From: Streptomyces sp. WZ-12
GTDB lineage: Bacteria > Actinomycetota > Actinomycetes > Streptomycetales > Streptomycetaceae
Reading direction: 5' to 3'
Assembly: GCF_028898845.1 (NCBI RefSeq)
Contig: NZ_CP118574.1
Span: 1,426,001 to 1,490,000 of the forward strand
DNA: 64,000 bases
A program made the position numbers and the translations under genes. The first letter of the stretch is position 1, and every line of letters starts with the position of its first letter. The notes under the pieces are model-generated. The model saw only the letters and a list, made by a program, of their open reading frames with translations, did no database searches and was not told the DNA's origin. Shown here piece after piece: positions 47,399-56,414 of this stretch.

Positions 47399-47637
47399 TC
47401 TGAGCTGGTCAGATGGAGGGTGAGGTGTCGGCGACGGGTGAACGGTGGTTCTGGATCACTTTCCGTGCTGAGCTGACGGACGGTCACTGGCCGGGCCGGA
47501 CGCCGGGGCACGCGGCGAGGAGTACGCGCTTGCGCAGGAGGTCCAGGCCCGCACGGCCGAGCATCTGCCGCTTGAGCGTCTTAGAAGTTACGTGGAATCT
47601 GCCGGGGTGATCATGTCTCTCCGGTGCAACCACGGAC

Positions 47638-48720
47638 TTGGGAGATGGCTTGAGCGGCACGACGGTGCTCACGGAGAAGTGGCCGGTGTTCGGCCGGCAC
47701 GAGCAGGCAGCGGCCTGGCTGACGGTCTGGACGGATCTCGGACGTGCACCCCGCACGATCGACGCCTACGGCCGGGGACTGGCCGAGTACCTGCTGATGT
47801 GCGAGCGGGAGGGTGTCGACCCGGTCGCCGCGAACCGTTCCCATATCGCCGTCTACGTACGGGAGTTGACCTCGCGGCCGCACCGCCGGGGTGCGAACGT
47901 GATCTCGATCGACTCGGGGGCGGGGCTGGCGAACGCGACGATCCAGCAGCGGCTCGTGCCGGTCCGCCTGTTCTACGACTTCCTCATGGAAGAGGGGCTG
48001 CGGGAGTCCAACCCCGTCGGCCGGGGGCGCTACACCCCCGGCCGACGGAACGGCGGTCCGCAGCGCGGCCTGGTGCCCCGACTGACGAAGCTGCCGTGGA
48101 TTCCCGGCGAACAGCAGTGGCTGAACGTCCTGGAGGTCGCCAAGCGCGAGCCGGTACGCAACCGCGTGATGCTCGCCCTGGCCTACGACGCCGCCCTGCG
48201 CCGCGAGGAACTGTGCTCACTGCGGACCGACGACGTCGATCCGGCCCACCGCACGCTGCGGATACGAGCGGAAACGACGAAGAACCGGCTGGAGCGGGTG
48301 GTGCCCTACTCGGCACCGACCGGGGTACTGCTGTCGGACTACCTCGCCCACCGCGCCCGGATCAGCCGGGCCCGGGGACCGCTGTTCCTGTCGGAATCGC
48401 GGCGCAATCACGCCCAGCCGCTGAGCCTGTGGACCTGGTCAAAAGTGGTCCGCAAACTCGCGCTGACCTCCGGTGTCGAGCGGTTCTCCACGCATACCAC
48501 CCGGCACCTGTGTCTGACCGATCTGGCCCGCATGGGCTGGGAGTTGCACGCGATCGCGTCCTTCGCCGGACACCGTCACACCGACTCGACCCTTCAGTAC
48601 ATCCACCTCTCCGGCCGGGACCTGGCCGACAAGCTGGCCCGCGGCATGGACCACATTCATGCCTGGCGAATACAGATGCTCACCGCCCCGGCCGGCGCGA
48701 CGGCGGAGGTGTCGCGGTGA
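47638..48720 (+). CDS. Tyrosine recombinase, Tn554 TnpA-like, copy A
   Basis: 360 aa. N-terminal SAM-like domain (RAPRTIDAYGRGLAEYLLMC), then a catalytic domain with Arg in DAALRREELCSLRTDD, Lys in RAETTKNRLERVV, HxxR in THTTRHLCLTDLARMG, His in FAGHRHTDSTLQYIHLS and the Tyr nucleophile. Start TTG 47638 taken as maximal; GTG 47665 is possible. Its stop overlaps the second recombinase start (GTGA). Length and order match Tn554 TnpA (361 aa). Confidence 0.85.
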   Translation: MGDGLSGTTVLTEKWPVFGRHEQAAAWLTVWTDLGRAPRTIDAYGRGLAEYLLMCEREGVDPVAANRSHIAVYVRELTSRPHRRGANVISIDSGAGLANATIQQRLVPVRLFYDFLMEEGLRESNPVGRGRYTPGRRNGGPQRGLVPRLTKLPWIPGEQQWLNVLEVAKREPVRNRVMLALAYDAALRREELCSLRTDDVDPAHRTLRIRAETTKNRLERVVPYSAPTGVLLSDYLAHRARISRARGPLFLSESRRNHAQPLSLWTWSKVVRKLALTSGVERFSTHTTRHLCLTDLARMGWELHAIASFAGHRHTDSTLQYIHLSGRDLADKLARGMDHIHAWRIQMLTAPAGATAEVSR

Positions 48721-51050
48721 TCGCATCGTCGCTGGCCATCGTCCCCGAGGACGTCGGCGGTCGCTGGTCCTGGCCGATCATCCCGGACCGCTACGACACG
48801 ACCGTCAAGGTCCGCCCCGCGGAGACACAGGCCGTCCTCGAACTCGGTGTGCGCAATCTGCGCCGGCTGCAGTACCACGACCCGGCCGCACCGGGCTGGC
48901 GCATGATCGCACGGCTGCTGGGTCCGCTGGAGGCGGTCAACTCGGCACTCGACTCACCTCCCACTCCGCACCGCCGAAGGGCCATGCTCGACGTCGTTGC
49001 CCTTCTGCTGACGCACAGCGCGCAGACCAGACGGGCCTACTGGGGGTGGACCACGCAGGAGTGGGCCCATCTACTCGGCCGCACCCAGGCCGAGTTCCGG
49101 CAGAACGCACCCGCCTGGGCCGGGGACGAAGTCCGCCCCTACCTTGCGGCGCACGCCTACCTGCTCGGCTCCTTCAACGAGTTCCACCAGCTCGGCAGCT
49201 TCCAACGCCTCACGCTGTCCTGGAGGATCTTCGGACGCGACCGCGTCACCAGCGAGATCGCCCGCCTCCGCACGGTCCTTGGCGCCTGGGGCTATCAACT
49301 GGGCCAGGACGACGACACACTGCTGCCGGCGGTCGCCTGCCAGCTGTTCCTGCTCAACCGCAGCCCGCACCTCGAGGACATGGACACCGCACTGTTCGAC
49401 AGGGTCCGCCGCGACCGGCTGCTGGAGGGCGCCCGGCTGAACACCCTGCACGCCCTGCAGCGGGCGGTCGCCGCGCTCGGCTTCTGCGATCCACCCCTGC
49501 AGAGCACCGGCCGTCACTCGGCGCGGGCCACTGGCGGCGCCAAGATCTGGGAACAGTGGGCCGACCGCTGGCACGACACCTCCACCCTCACCCCGCGCGT
49601 CCGCGGCAGCATCCGCTCCACCCTCCTGCGGGTCGGCCGGTGGATCGCCGCCGAACAGCCCGACGCCGCCGATCCCACCGACTGGACCCGGCAGACCTGC
49701 GCGACCTGGATCGGCGCACTGGACCGGATGAAAGTCGGCGACTACGTCCAGCGCACGGTCGGCCTCAAGGACCGGCTCGGCAAGCCGCTTGAGGCACCCA
49801 CCAAGGCCGGACAGATCACTGCGCTGCGGACCTTCTTTCGGGACTGCCAGGAGTGGGAGTGGCTGCCCCGCCGCTTCGACCCACTACGCGCTCTGGCGAT
49901 CCCCCGCAGCATCACCGCCCTCCTCGGCCCCGACCCACGGGTGATCGCCGACGAGGTCTGGGCGAAGCTGTTGTGGGCCGGCCTCAACCTCGACCCCGCG
50001 GATCTTCCACAGACCCGCTCCGGACACTTCTACCCCTTCGAACTGGTCCGCGCGGTCACGCTGACCTGGCTGTTCTCCGGTCAACGCAGCAACGAGATCG
50101 CCCGGCTGAGACTGGGCTGCATCCGCTGGCAGCACGACGGGAACTCGATCGCAGGCGACTCGCAACAGGTGCTGGCCCGCGATGCGGTCTGCCTGCTCGA
50201 CGTCCCGACCCACAAGACCGGCACCGCCTTCACCAAGCCGGTCGACCCGATCCTCGGCCAGGCCATCGACGTCTGGCAGGCCGTCCGCCCGGACCAGCCG
50301 AAGTTCACCGACCGCCGCACCGGCGAGCACGTCGAGCTGCTGTTCGCCGTCCGCGCCCGCCGCGTCTCCACCAGCTACATCAACAACACGATCATCCCGA
50401 TGCTCTGCCGCAAGGCCGGCGTCCCGGACGCCGACGTCCGAGGGAACATCACCAGCCACCGGGCCCGGTCCACCATCGCCAGCCAGCTCTACAACGCCAA
50501 GGAACCGATGACGCTGTTCGAGCTGCAAGCCTGGCTCGGACATCGATCGCCACAATCCACCCAGTACTACGCGAAGATCACCCCGAACACTCTGTCCAAG
50601 GCGTACTCCGAGGCGGGCTACTTCGAGCGGAACGTCCGCACCATCGAGGTCCTGGTCGACCGCGACGCGGTCACCTCCGGCGCCGCCGCGACCGGCGAAC
50701 CCTGGCAGCACTACGACCTCGGACACGGCTACTGCACCTACACCTTCTTCGAGCAGTGCCAGCACCGCATGGCCTGCGCACGCTGCGACTTCTACACCCC
50801 CAAGGACTCCACGAGAGCCCAACTACTCGAAGCCAGGGGAAACTTGCAGAAAATGGCCGTCTCGATCCCACTCACCGAAGATGAACAAGCAGCCGTCACC
50901 GACGGCCAGAGCGCGCTCGACCGCCTCCTCGACAGACTCGCCGACACCCCCACCCCGGCCGGACCGACACCCCGCCAACTCGACGTCCCACCGAACACGC
51001 CCCTCCTTCCGATCCTCGACGTCCGCCAGGGCAAACCGCAGCAAGCTTGA
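48717..51050 (+). CDS. Large tyrosine recombinase, Tn554 TnpB-like, copy A
   Basis: 777 aa from GTG 48717 (a longer upstream frame is spurious). The long N-terminal part (~450 residues) has no known motif. The catalytic domain includes Arg in LFSGQRSNEIARLRLGCIRW, Lys in DVPTHKTGTAF, HxxR in NITSHRARSTIASQLYN, His in AWLGHRSPQSTQYYAKIT and Tyr. A C-terminal Cys-rich tail (CTYTFFEQCQHRMACARCDF) probably binds zinc, as in Tn554 TnpB. The tail ends ILDVRQGKPQQA. Confidence 0.82.
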   Translation: MIASSLAIVPEDVGGRWSWPIIPDRYDTTVKVRPAETQAVLELGVRNLRRLQYHDPAAPGWRMIARLLGPLEAVNSALDSPPTPHRRRAMLDVVALLLTHSAQTRRAYWGWTTQEWAHLLGRTQAEFRQNAPAWAGDEVRPYLAAHAYLLGSFNEFHQLGSFQRLTLSWRIFGRDRVTSEIARLRTVLGAWGYQLGQDDDTLLPAVACQLFLLNRSPHLEDMDTALFDRVRRDRLLEGARLNTLHALQRAVAALGFCDPPLQSTGRHSARATGGAKIWEQWADRWHDTSTLTPRVRGSIRSTLLRVGRWIAAEQPDAADPTDWTRQTCATWIGALDRMKVGDYVQRTVGLKDRLGKPLEAPTKAGQITALRTFFRDCQEWEWLPRRFDPLRALAIPRSITALLGPDPRVIADEVWAKLLWAGLNLDPADLPQTRSGHFYPFELVRAVTLTWLFSGQRSNEIARLRLGCIRWQHDGNSIAGDSQQVLARDAVCLLDVPTHKTGTAFTKPVDPILGQAIDVWQAVRPDQPKFTDRRTGEHVELLFAVRARRVSTSYINNTIIPMLCRKAGVPDADVRGNITSHRARSTIASQLYNAKEPMTLFELQAWLGHRSPQSTQYYAKITPNTLSKAYSEAGYFERNVRTIEVLVDRDAVTSGAAATGEPWQHYDLGHGYCTYTFFEQCQHRMACARCDFYTPKDSTRAQLLEARGNLQKMAVSIPLTEDEQAAVTDGQSALDRLLDRLADTPTPAGPTPRQLDVPPNTPLLPILDVRQGKPQQA

Positions 51051-51240
51051 CAATTCTGATTCCACAGAATGATCCGGTTCACCTGCCCCTCCACCGCGCC
51101 CGAGCTGAACGGTAGGCTCAACCCCGCCACCACCGCCCCGAGATCAGAACCAATCCCGTTCACGAACGACACCAACGACTTGTGATCACTTTCGGTGCTT
51201 CTCGGCCCGGTTCGCACCGCGTACGTGATGATCAACGGCC

Positions 51241-52780
51241 GTGAGCTGCTTGGTTGTTGAGGAGATCCTGTTCCCTCATCTGGACGGCTTGGAGATAGCG
51301 AACATCGAGGTCGGCGACGACAGTGTGACGGTCGCGGCCCGGGCGGGTGCGCGGGACGTGGTCTGCCCGGCATGCGGCGAACGATCGCGCCGCGTCCACA
51401 GTCGGTACGAACGCCGGCTGGCGGACTCTGCGGTCGGTGGGCGCCGGGCGGTCGTGAAGCTGCAGGTCCGACGCTTCCGCTGCCTGGCTGTGTCGTGTTC
51501 CCACACGACGTTCGTCGAGCAGGTCGCAGGAGTCACCTTCCGCTACGGCCGTCGGAGCCTGCGACTGCACGTGATTTTGCAGGCGGTGGCGCTGATGCTG
51601 GCCGGGCGCGCCGGCGCTCGGCTGGCCGACGTGCTCAGCTCCAAGGTCAGTCGCTCGACCCTGCTGCGGTTGATCCGCGCGATGCCCGACCCGGTGACAA
51701 CGACGCCTCGGGTGCTCGGGGTCGACGACTTCGCCCTGCTCAAGGGCCACGTTTACGGCACCGTCCTGATCAACGTTGAGACCCGCCGGCCCGTTGACCT
51801 GCTGCCCGACCGCGAGTCCGCCACCCTGGCCCGCTGGCTGACTGACCACCCCGGAGTCGAGGTCATCTGCCGCGACCGTGCCGCCGGCTATGCCGAAGGC
51901 GCCGGCTCGGCGCACCGGACGCGGTCCAGGTCGCGGACCGCTGGCACTCGCTCCACAACCTCACCGAGGCCGTGGAACGCTGCGTCACCCGGCACTCCAC
52001 CCAACTGCGCGAACCCGCCCAGGTTCCCACCACCGAGGAGTCCGCGGCGGCGCTCGCCGAACTGGAGACGAGCACCGCAGCGGCAAAGACGAACCGGGCC
52101 GCCCACCATTGCGCCGACCGCACCCGCGAGCGCCACCGAGCCGTGCATGACCTGCTTACCCAGGGCATGCCTCAGCGGGAGATCGGCCGCCGGCTGGGCC
52201 TGGCCCGCAACGCCGTGCGCAAGTTCGCCCGCGCCGCCACCGCCGAGGAACTCACAACGGGCAAGTGGCAGGGCCGCACCAGTGTCCTGGACGACTACAA
52301 GCCCCACCTGCACCAGCGGAGGCAGGAGGGCTGCACCACCGCGAAGACACTCTTCGACGAGATCAAGGCCGCCGGCTACTCAGGCGGACTGACGGTCCTG
52401 CGCGACTACCTGCGTCCCCTGCGATCCGGCACCCAACCGCAGGACCGCTCCACCCGGCCGCCTCGGTCCGCGACGTGACGAGCTGGATCACCCGCCACCC
52501 CGACAGCCTCACCTCGGACGAGACCCTCAAACTCAAGGGCATCCTCACCCGCTGCCCACTGTTGGACGCCACCGCCGACCACGTCCGGACCTTCGCCGAG
52601 ATGATGACCGCCCGCACCGGACGCACCCAGCTGGCCAGCTGGATCGACCAGGTGAAGGCCGCCGGCCTGCCCGAATTGGTGTCGTTCGTGAACGGGATCG
52701 GTTCTGATCTCGGGGCGGTGGTGGCGGGGTTGAGCCTGCCGTTCAGCTCGGGCGCGGTGGAGGGGCAGGTGAACCGGATC
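51241..52780 (+). pseudogene. ISL3-family transposase, N-terminal part with two frameshifts
   Basis: Starts GTG 51241. Zn-ribbon [20 protein letters not shown] and [33 protein letters not shown] and the DDE-type start [17 protein letters not shown] are clear. After [12 protein letters not shown] a 1-bp deletion near 51903 changes frame; the next frame reads [20 protein letters not shown] second shift near 52455 restores VRDVTSWITRHPDSLTS. The frame then ends at GQVNRI, where the Tn554-like element interrupts it. Cannot make full-length protein. Confidence 0.85.
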
Positions 52781-52800
52781 ATTCTGTGGAATCAGAATTG

Positions 52801-55134
52801 TCAAGCTTGCTGCGGTTTGCCCTGGCGGACGTCGAGGATCGGAAGGAGGGGCGTGTTCGGTGGGACGTCGAGTTGGCGGGGTGTCGGTCCGGCCGGGGTG
52901 GGGGTGTCGGCGAGTCTGTCGAGGAGGCGGTCGAGCGCGCTCTGGCCGTCGGTGACGGCTGCTTGTTCATCTTCGGTGAGTGGGATCGAGACGGCCATTT
53001 TCTGCAAGTTTCCCCTGGCTTCGAGTAGTTGGGCTCTCGTGGAGTCCTTGGGGGTGTAGAAGTCGCAGCGTGCGCAGGCCATGCGGTGCTGGCACTGCTC
53101 GAAGAAGGTGTAGGTGCAGTAGCCGTGTCCGAGGTCGTAGTGCTGCCAGGGTTCGCCGGTCGCGGCGGCGCCGGAGGTGACCGCGTCGCGGTCGACCAGG
53201 ACCTCGATGGTGCGGACGTTCCGCTCGAAGTAGCCCGCCTCGGAGTACGCCTTGGACAGAGTGTTCGGGGTGATCTTCGCGTAGTACTGGGTGGATTGTG
53301 GCGATCGATGTCCGAGCCAGGCTTGCAGCTCGAACAGCGTCATCGGTTCCTTGGCGTTGTAGAGCTGGCTGGCGATGGTGGACCGGGCCCGGTGGCTGGT
53401 GATGTTCCCTCGGACGTCGGCGTCCGGGACGCCGGCCTTGCGGCAGAGCATCGGGATGATCGTGTTGTTGATGTAGCTGGTGGAGACGCGGCGGGCGCGG
53501 ACGGCGAACAGCAGCTCGACGTGCTCGCCGGTGCGGCGGTCGGTGAACTTCGGCTGGTCCGGGCGGACGGCCTGCCAGACGTCGATGGCCTGGCCGAGGA
53601 TCGGGTCGACCGGCTTGGTGAAGGCGGTGCCGGTCTTGTGGGTCGGGACGTCGAGCAGGCAGACCGCATCGCGGGCCAGCACCTGTTGCGAGTCGCCTGC
53701 GATCGAGTTCCCGTCGTGCTGCCAGCGGATGCAGCCCAGTCTCAGCCGGGCGATCTCGTTGCTGCGTTGACCGGAGAACAGCCAGGTCAGCGTGACCGCG
53801 CGGACCAGTTCGAAGGGGTAGAAGTGTCCGGAGCGGGTCTGTGGAAGATCCGCGGGGTCGAGGTTGAGGCCGGCCCACAACAGCTTCGCCCAGACCTCGT
53901 CGGCGATCACCCGTGGGTCGGGGCCGAGGAGGGCGGTGATGCTGCGGGGGATCGCCAGAGCGCGTAGTGGGTCGAAGCGGCGGGGCAGCCACTCCCACTC
54001 CTGGCAGTCCCGAAAGAAGGTCCGCAGCGCAGTGATCTGTCCGGCCTTGGTGGGTGCCTCAAGCGGCTTGCCGAGCCGGTCCTTGAGGCCGACCGTGCGC
54101 TGGACGTAGTCGCCGACTTTCATCCGGTCCAGTGCGCCGATCCAGGTCGCGCAGGTCTGCCGGGTCCAGTCGGTGGGATCGGCGGCGTCGGGCTGTTCGG
54201 CGGCGATCCACCGGCCGACCCGCAGGAGGGTGGAGCGGATGCTGCCGCGGACGCGCGGGGTGAGGGTGGAGGTGTCGTGCCAGCGGTCGGCCCACTGTTC
54301 CCAGATCTTGGCGCCGCCAGTGGCCCGCGCCGAGTGACGGCCGGTGCTCTGCAGGGGTGGATCGCAGAAGCCGAGCGCGGCGACCGCCCGCTGCAGGGCG
54401 TGCAGGGTGTTCAGCCGGGCGCCCTCCAGCAGCCGGTCGCGGCGGACCCTGTCGAACAGTGCGGTGTCCATGTCCTCGAGGTGCGGGCTGCGGTTGAGCA
54501 GGAACAGCTGGCAGGCGACCGCCGGCAGCAGTGTGTCGTCGTCCTGGCCCAGTTGATAGCCCCAGGCGCCAAGGACCGTGCGGAGGCGGGCGATCTCGCT
54601 GGTGACGCGGTCGCGTCCGAAGATCCTCCAGGACAGCGTGAGGCGTTGGAAGCTGCCGAGCTGGTGGAACTCGTTGAAGGAGCCGAGCAGGTAGGCGTGC
54701 GCCGCAAGGTAGGGGCGGACTTCGTCCCCGGCCCAGGCGGGTGCGTTCTGCCGGAACTCGGCCTGGGTGCGGCCGAGTAGATGGGCCCACTCCTGCGTGG
54801 TCCACCCCCAGTAGGCCCGTCTGGTCTGCGCGCTGTGCGTCAGCAGAAGGGCAACGACGTCGAGCATGGCCCTTCGGCGGTGCGGAGTGGGAGGTGAGTC
54901 GAGTGCCGAGTTGACCGCCTCCAGCGGACCCAGCAGCCGTGCGATCATGCGCCAGCCCGGTGCGGCCGGGTCGTGGTACTGCAGCCGGCGCAGATTGCGC
55001 ACACCGAGTTCGAGGACGGCCTGTGTCTCCGCGGGGCGGACCTTGACGGTCGTGTCGTAGCGGTCCGGGATGATCGGCCAGGACCAGCGACCGCCGACGT
55101 CCTCGGGGACGATGGCCAGCGACGATGCGATCAC
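52801..55134 (-). CDS. Large tyrosine recombinase, Tn554 TnpB-like, copy B
   Basis: 777 aa, identical in sequence to the copy at 48717-51050, with the same catalytic Arg, Lys, HxxR, His, Tyr and Cys-rich tail. GTG start at 55134 inside the stop of the first recombinase. Both copies look intact. Confidence 0.82.
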   Translation of the reverse strand: MIASSLAIVPEDVGGRWSWPIIPDRYDTTVKVRPAETQAVLELGVRNLRRLQYHDPAAPGWRMIARLLGPLEAVNSALDSPPTPHRRRAMLDVVALLLTHSAQTRRAYWGWTTQEWAHLLGRTQAEFRQNAPAWAGDEVRPYLAAHAYLLGSFNEFHQLGSFQRLTLSWRIFGRDRVTSEIARLRTVLGAWGYQLGQDDDTLLPAVACQLFLLNRSPHLEDMDTALFDRVRRDRLLEGARLNTLHALQRAVAALGFCDPPLQSTGRHSARATGGAKIWEQWADRWHDTSTLTPRVRGSIRSTLLRVGRWIAAEQPDAADPTDWTRQTCATWIGALDRMKVGDYVQRTVGLKDRLGKPLEAPTKAGQITALRTFFRDCQEWEWLPRRFDPLRALAIPRSITALLGPDPRVIADEVWAKLLWAGLNLDPADLPQTRSGHFYPFELVRAVTLTWLFSGQRSNEIARLRLGCIRWQHDGNSIAGDSQQVLARDAVCLLDVPTHKTGTAFTKPVDPILGQAIDVWQAVRPDQPKFTDRRTGEHVELLFAVRARRVSTSYINNTIIPMLCRKAGVPDADVRGNITSHRARSTIASQLYNAKEPMTLFELQAWLGHRSPQSTQYYAKITPNTLSKAYSEAGYFERNVRTIEVLVDRDAVTSGAAATGEPWQHYDLGHGYCTYTFFEQCQHRMACARCDFYTPKDSTRAQLLEARGNLQKMAVSIPLTEDEQAAVTDGQSALDRLLDRLADTPTPAGPTPRQLDVPPNTPLLPILDVRQGKPQQA

Positions 55135-56213
55135 CGCGACACCTCCGCCGTCGCGCCGGCCGGGGCGGTGAGCATCTGTATTCGCCAGGCATGAATGTGG
55201 TCCATGCCGCGGGCCAGCTTGTCGGCCAGGTCCCGGCCGGAGAGGTGGATGTACTGAAGGGTCGAGTCGGTGTGACGGTGTCCGGCGAAGGACGCGATCG
55301 CGTGCAACTCCCAGCCCATGCGGGCCAGATCGGTCAGACACAGGTGCCGGGTGGTATGCGTGGAGAACCGCTCGACACCGGAGGTCAGCGCGAGTTTGCG
55401 GACCACTTTTGACCAGGTCCACAGGCTCAGCGGCTGGGCGTGATTGCGCCGCGATTCCGACAGGAACAGCGGTCCCCGGGCCCGGCTGATCCGGGCGCGG
55501 TGGGCGAGGTAGTCCGACAGCAGTACCCCGGTCGGTGCCGAGTAGGGCACCACCCGCTCCAGCCGGTTCTTCGTCGTTTCCGCTCGTATCCGCAGCGTGC
55601 GGTGGGCCGGATCGACGTCGTCGGTCCGCAGTGAGCACAGTTCCTCGCGGCGCAGGGCGGCGTCGTAGGCCAGGGCGAGCATCACGCGGTTGCGTACCGG
55701 CTCGCGCTTGGCGACCTCCAGGACGTTCAGCCACTGCTGTTCGCCGGGAATCCACGGCAGCTTCGTCAGTCGGGGCACCAGGCCGCGCTGCGGACCGCCG
55801 TTCCGTCGGCCGGGGGTGTAGCGCCCCCGGCCGACGGGGTTGGACTCCCGCAGCCCCTCTTCCATGAGGAAGTCGTAGAACAGGCGGACCGGCACGAGCC
55901 GCTGCTGGATCGTCGCGTTCGCCAGCCCCGCCCCCGAGTCGATCGAGATCACGTTCGCACCCCGGCGGTGCGGCCGCGAGGTCAACTCCCGTACGTAGAC
56001 GGCGATATGGGAACGGTTCGCGGCGACCGGGTCGACACCCTCCCGCTCGCACATCAGCAGGTACTCGGCCAGTCCCCGGCCGTAGGCGTCGATCGTGCGG
56101 GGTGCACGTCCGAGATCCGTCCAGACCGTCAGCCAGGCCGCTGCCTGCTCGTGCCGGCCGAACACCGGCCACTTCTCCGTGAGCACCGTCGTGCCGCTCA
56201 AGCCATCTCCCAA
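55131..56213 (-). CDS. Tyrosine recombinase, Tn554 TnpA-like, copy B
   Basis: 360 aa, identical to the copy at 47638-48720, transcribed towards the centre of the palindrome. RREELC, HTTRH and GHRHT motifs intact. TTG start at 56213. Confidence 0.85.
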   Translation of the reverse strand: MGDGLSGTTVLTEKWPVFGRHEQAAAWLTVWTDLGRAPRTIDAYGRGLAEYLLMCEREGVDPVAANRSHIAVYVRELTSRPHRRGANVISIDSGAGLANATIQQRLVPVRLFYDFLMEEGLRESNPVGRGRYTPGRRNGGPQRGLVPRLTKLPWIPGEQQWLNVLEVAKREPVRNRVMLALAYDAALRREELCSLRTDDVDPAHRTLRIRAETTKNRLERVVPYSAPTGVLLSDYLAHRARISRARGPLFLSESRRNHAQPLSLWTWSKVVRKLALTSGVERFSTHTTRHLCLTDLARMGWELHAIASFAGHRHTDSTLQYIHLSGRDLADKLARGMDHIHAWRIQMLTAPAGATAEVSR

Positions 56214-56268
56214 GTCCGTGGTTGCACCGGAGAGACATGATCACCCCGGCAGATTCCACGTAACTTCT

Positions 56269-56400
56269 AAGACTCTTAAGCGGCAGATGTTCGGCCGTGC
56301 GGGCCTGGACCTCCTGCGCAAGCGCGTACTCCTCGCCGCGTGCCCCGGCGTCCGGCCCGGCCCGGCCAGTGACCGTCCGTCAGCTCAGCACGGAAAGTGA
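56269..56400 (+). pseudogene. ISL3-family transposase, C-terminal end (copy 2)
   Basis: Continues the interrupted frame: KTLKRQMFGRAGLDLLRKRV then LLAACPGVRPGP, the standard ISL3 C-terminus. Joining it to 52780 restores VNRIKTLKRQMF without gap, which fixes the insertion point of the Tn554-like element. The frame runs to 56400 into the terminal repeat. Confidence 0.85.
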
Positions 56401-56414
56401 TCCAGAACCACCGT

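Larger units (their letters stand above)
47583..51070 (+). mobile_element. Tn554-like element, copy A (two tyrosine recombinases)
   Basis: 3,488 bp between CTT and GATCCGG of an ISL3 transposase gene, with no target duplication and no terminal inverted repeats visible, as in the Tn554 family. The two overlapping recombinase genes fill it completely; no tnpC-like third gene and no cargo are present. The edges were defined by comparing both copies with the reconstructed uninterrupted sequence GGATCAAGACTC. Confidence 0.75.
47428..51176. repeat. Left arm of the ~3.75-kb inverted repeat
   Basis: Pairs with 52675-56428 in inverted orientation. It consists of a 26-bp outer flank, ISL3 end sequence, the Tn554-like element and ISL3 internal sequence. 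The outer ISL3 stretch differs between arms by three substitutions and a 5-bp indel, the inner one by two substitutions in 106 bp. The inserted 3,488 bp appear identical. Confidence 0.9.
47454..51176 (-). mobile_element. ISL3-family element, copy 1, truncated and interrupted
   Basis: Right terminus GATCACTTTCCGTGCTGAGC starts at 47454, followed inward by the transposase C-terminus on the minus strand (LKRQMLGRAGLDLLRKRVLL). It is interrupted at 47583-51070 by the Tn554-like element and resumes at 51071-51176, coding VSFVNGIGSDLGAVVAGLS. It then stops abruptly against the left end of ISL3 copy 2, so most of its transposase gene is gone. Confidence 0.8.
52781..56268 (-). mobile_element. Tn554-like element, copy B
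   Basis: Same 3,488-bp element in reverse orientation, inserted at the same base of ISL3 copy 2 (between GATC and the AAG of the next codon pair). Translations in all frames coincide with copy A. It is presumably a recent transposition or a product of gene conversion. Confidence 0.78.
51184..56402 (+). mobile_element. ISL3-family element, copy 2, interrupted
   Basis: Termini GATCACTTTCGGTGCT (51184) and GATCACTTTCCGTGCT (from 56402 on the minus strand) match at 15 of 16 bases and define the IS. It carries an ISL3 transposase frame split by the Tn554-like element, copy B. The flanks of its two ends are not duplicated, so no target duplication is visible. Confidence 0.82.

Noticed and set aside
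47592..48716. ATG at 47592 giving a 1152-aa version of the large recombinase
   Set aside because: The first 375 residues overlap the smaller recombinase in another frame and have no recognisable sequence; GTG 48717 with stop-start overlap is preferred.
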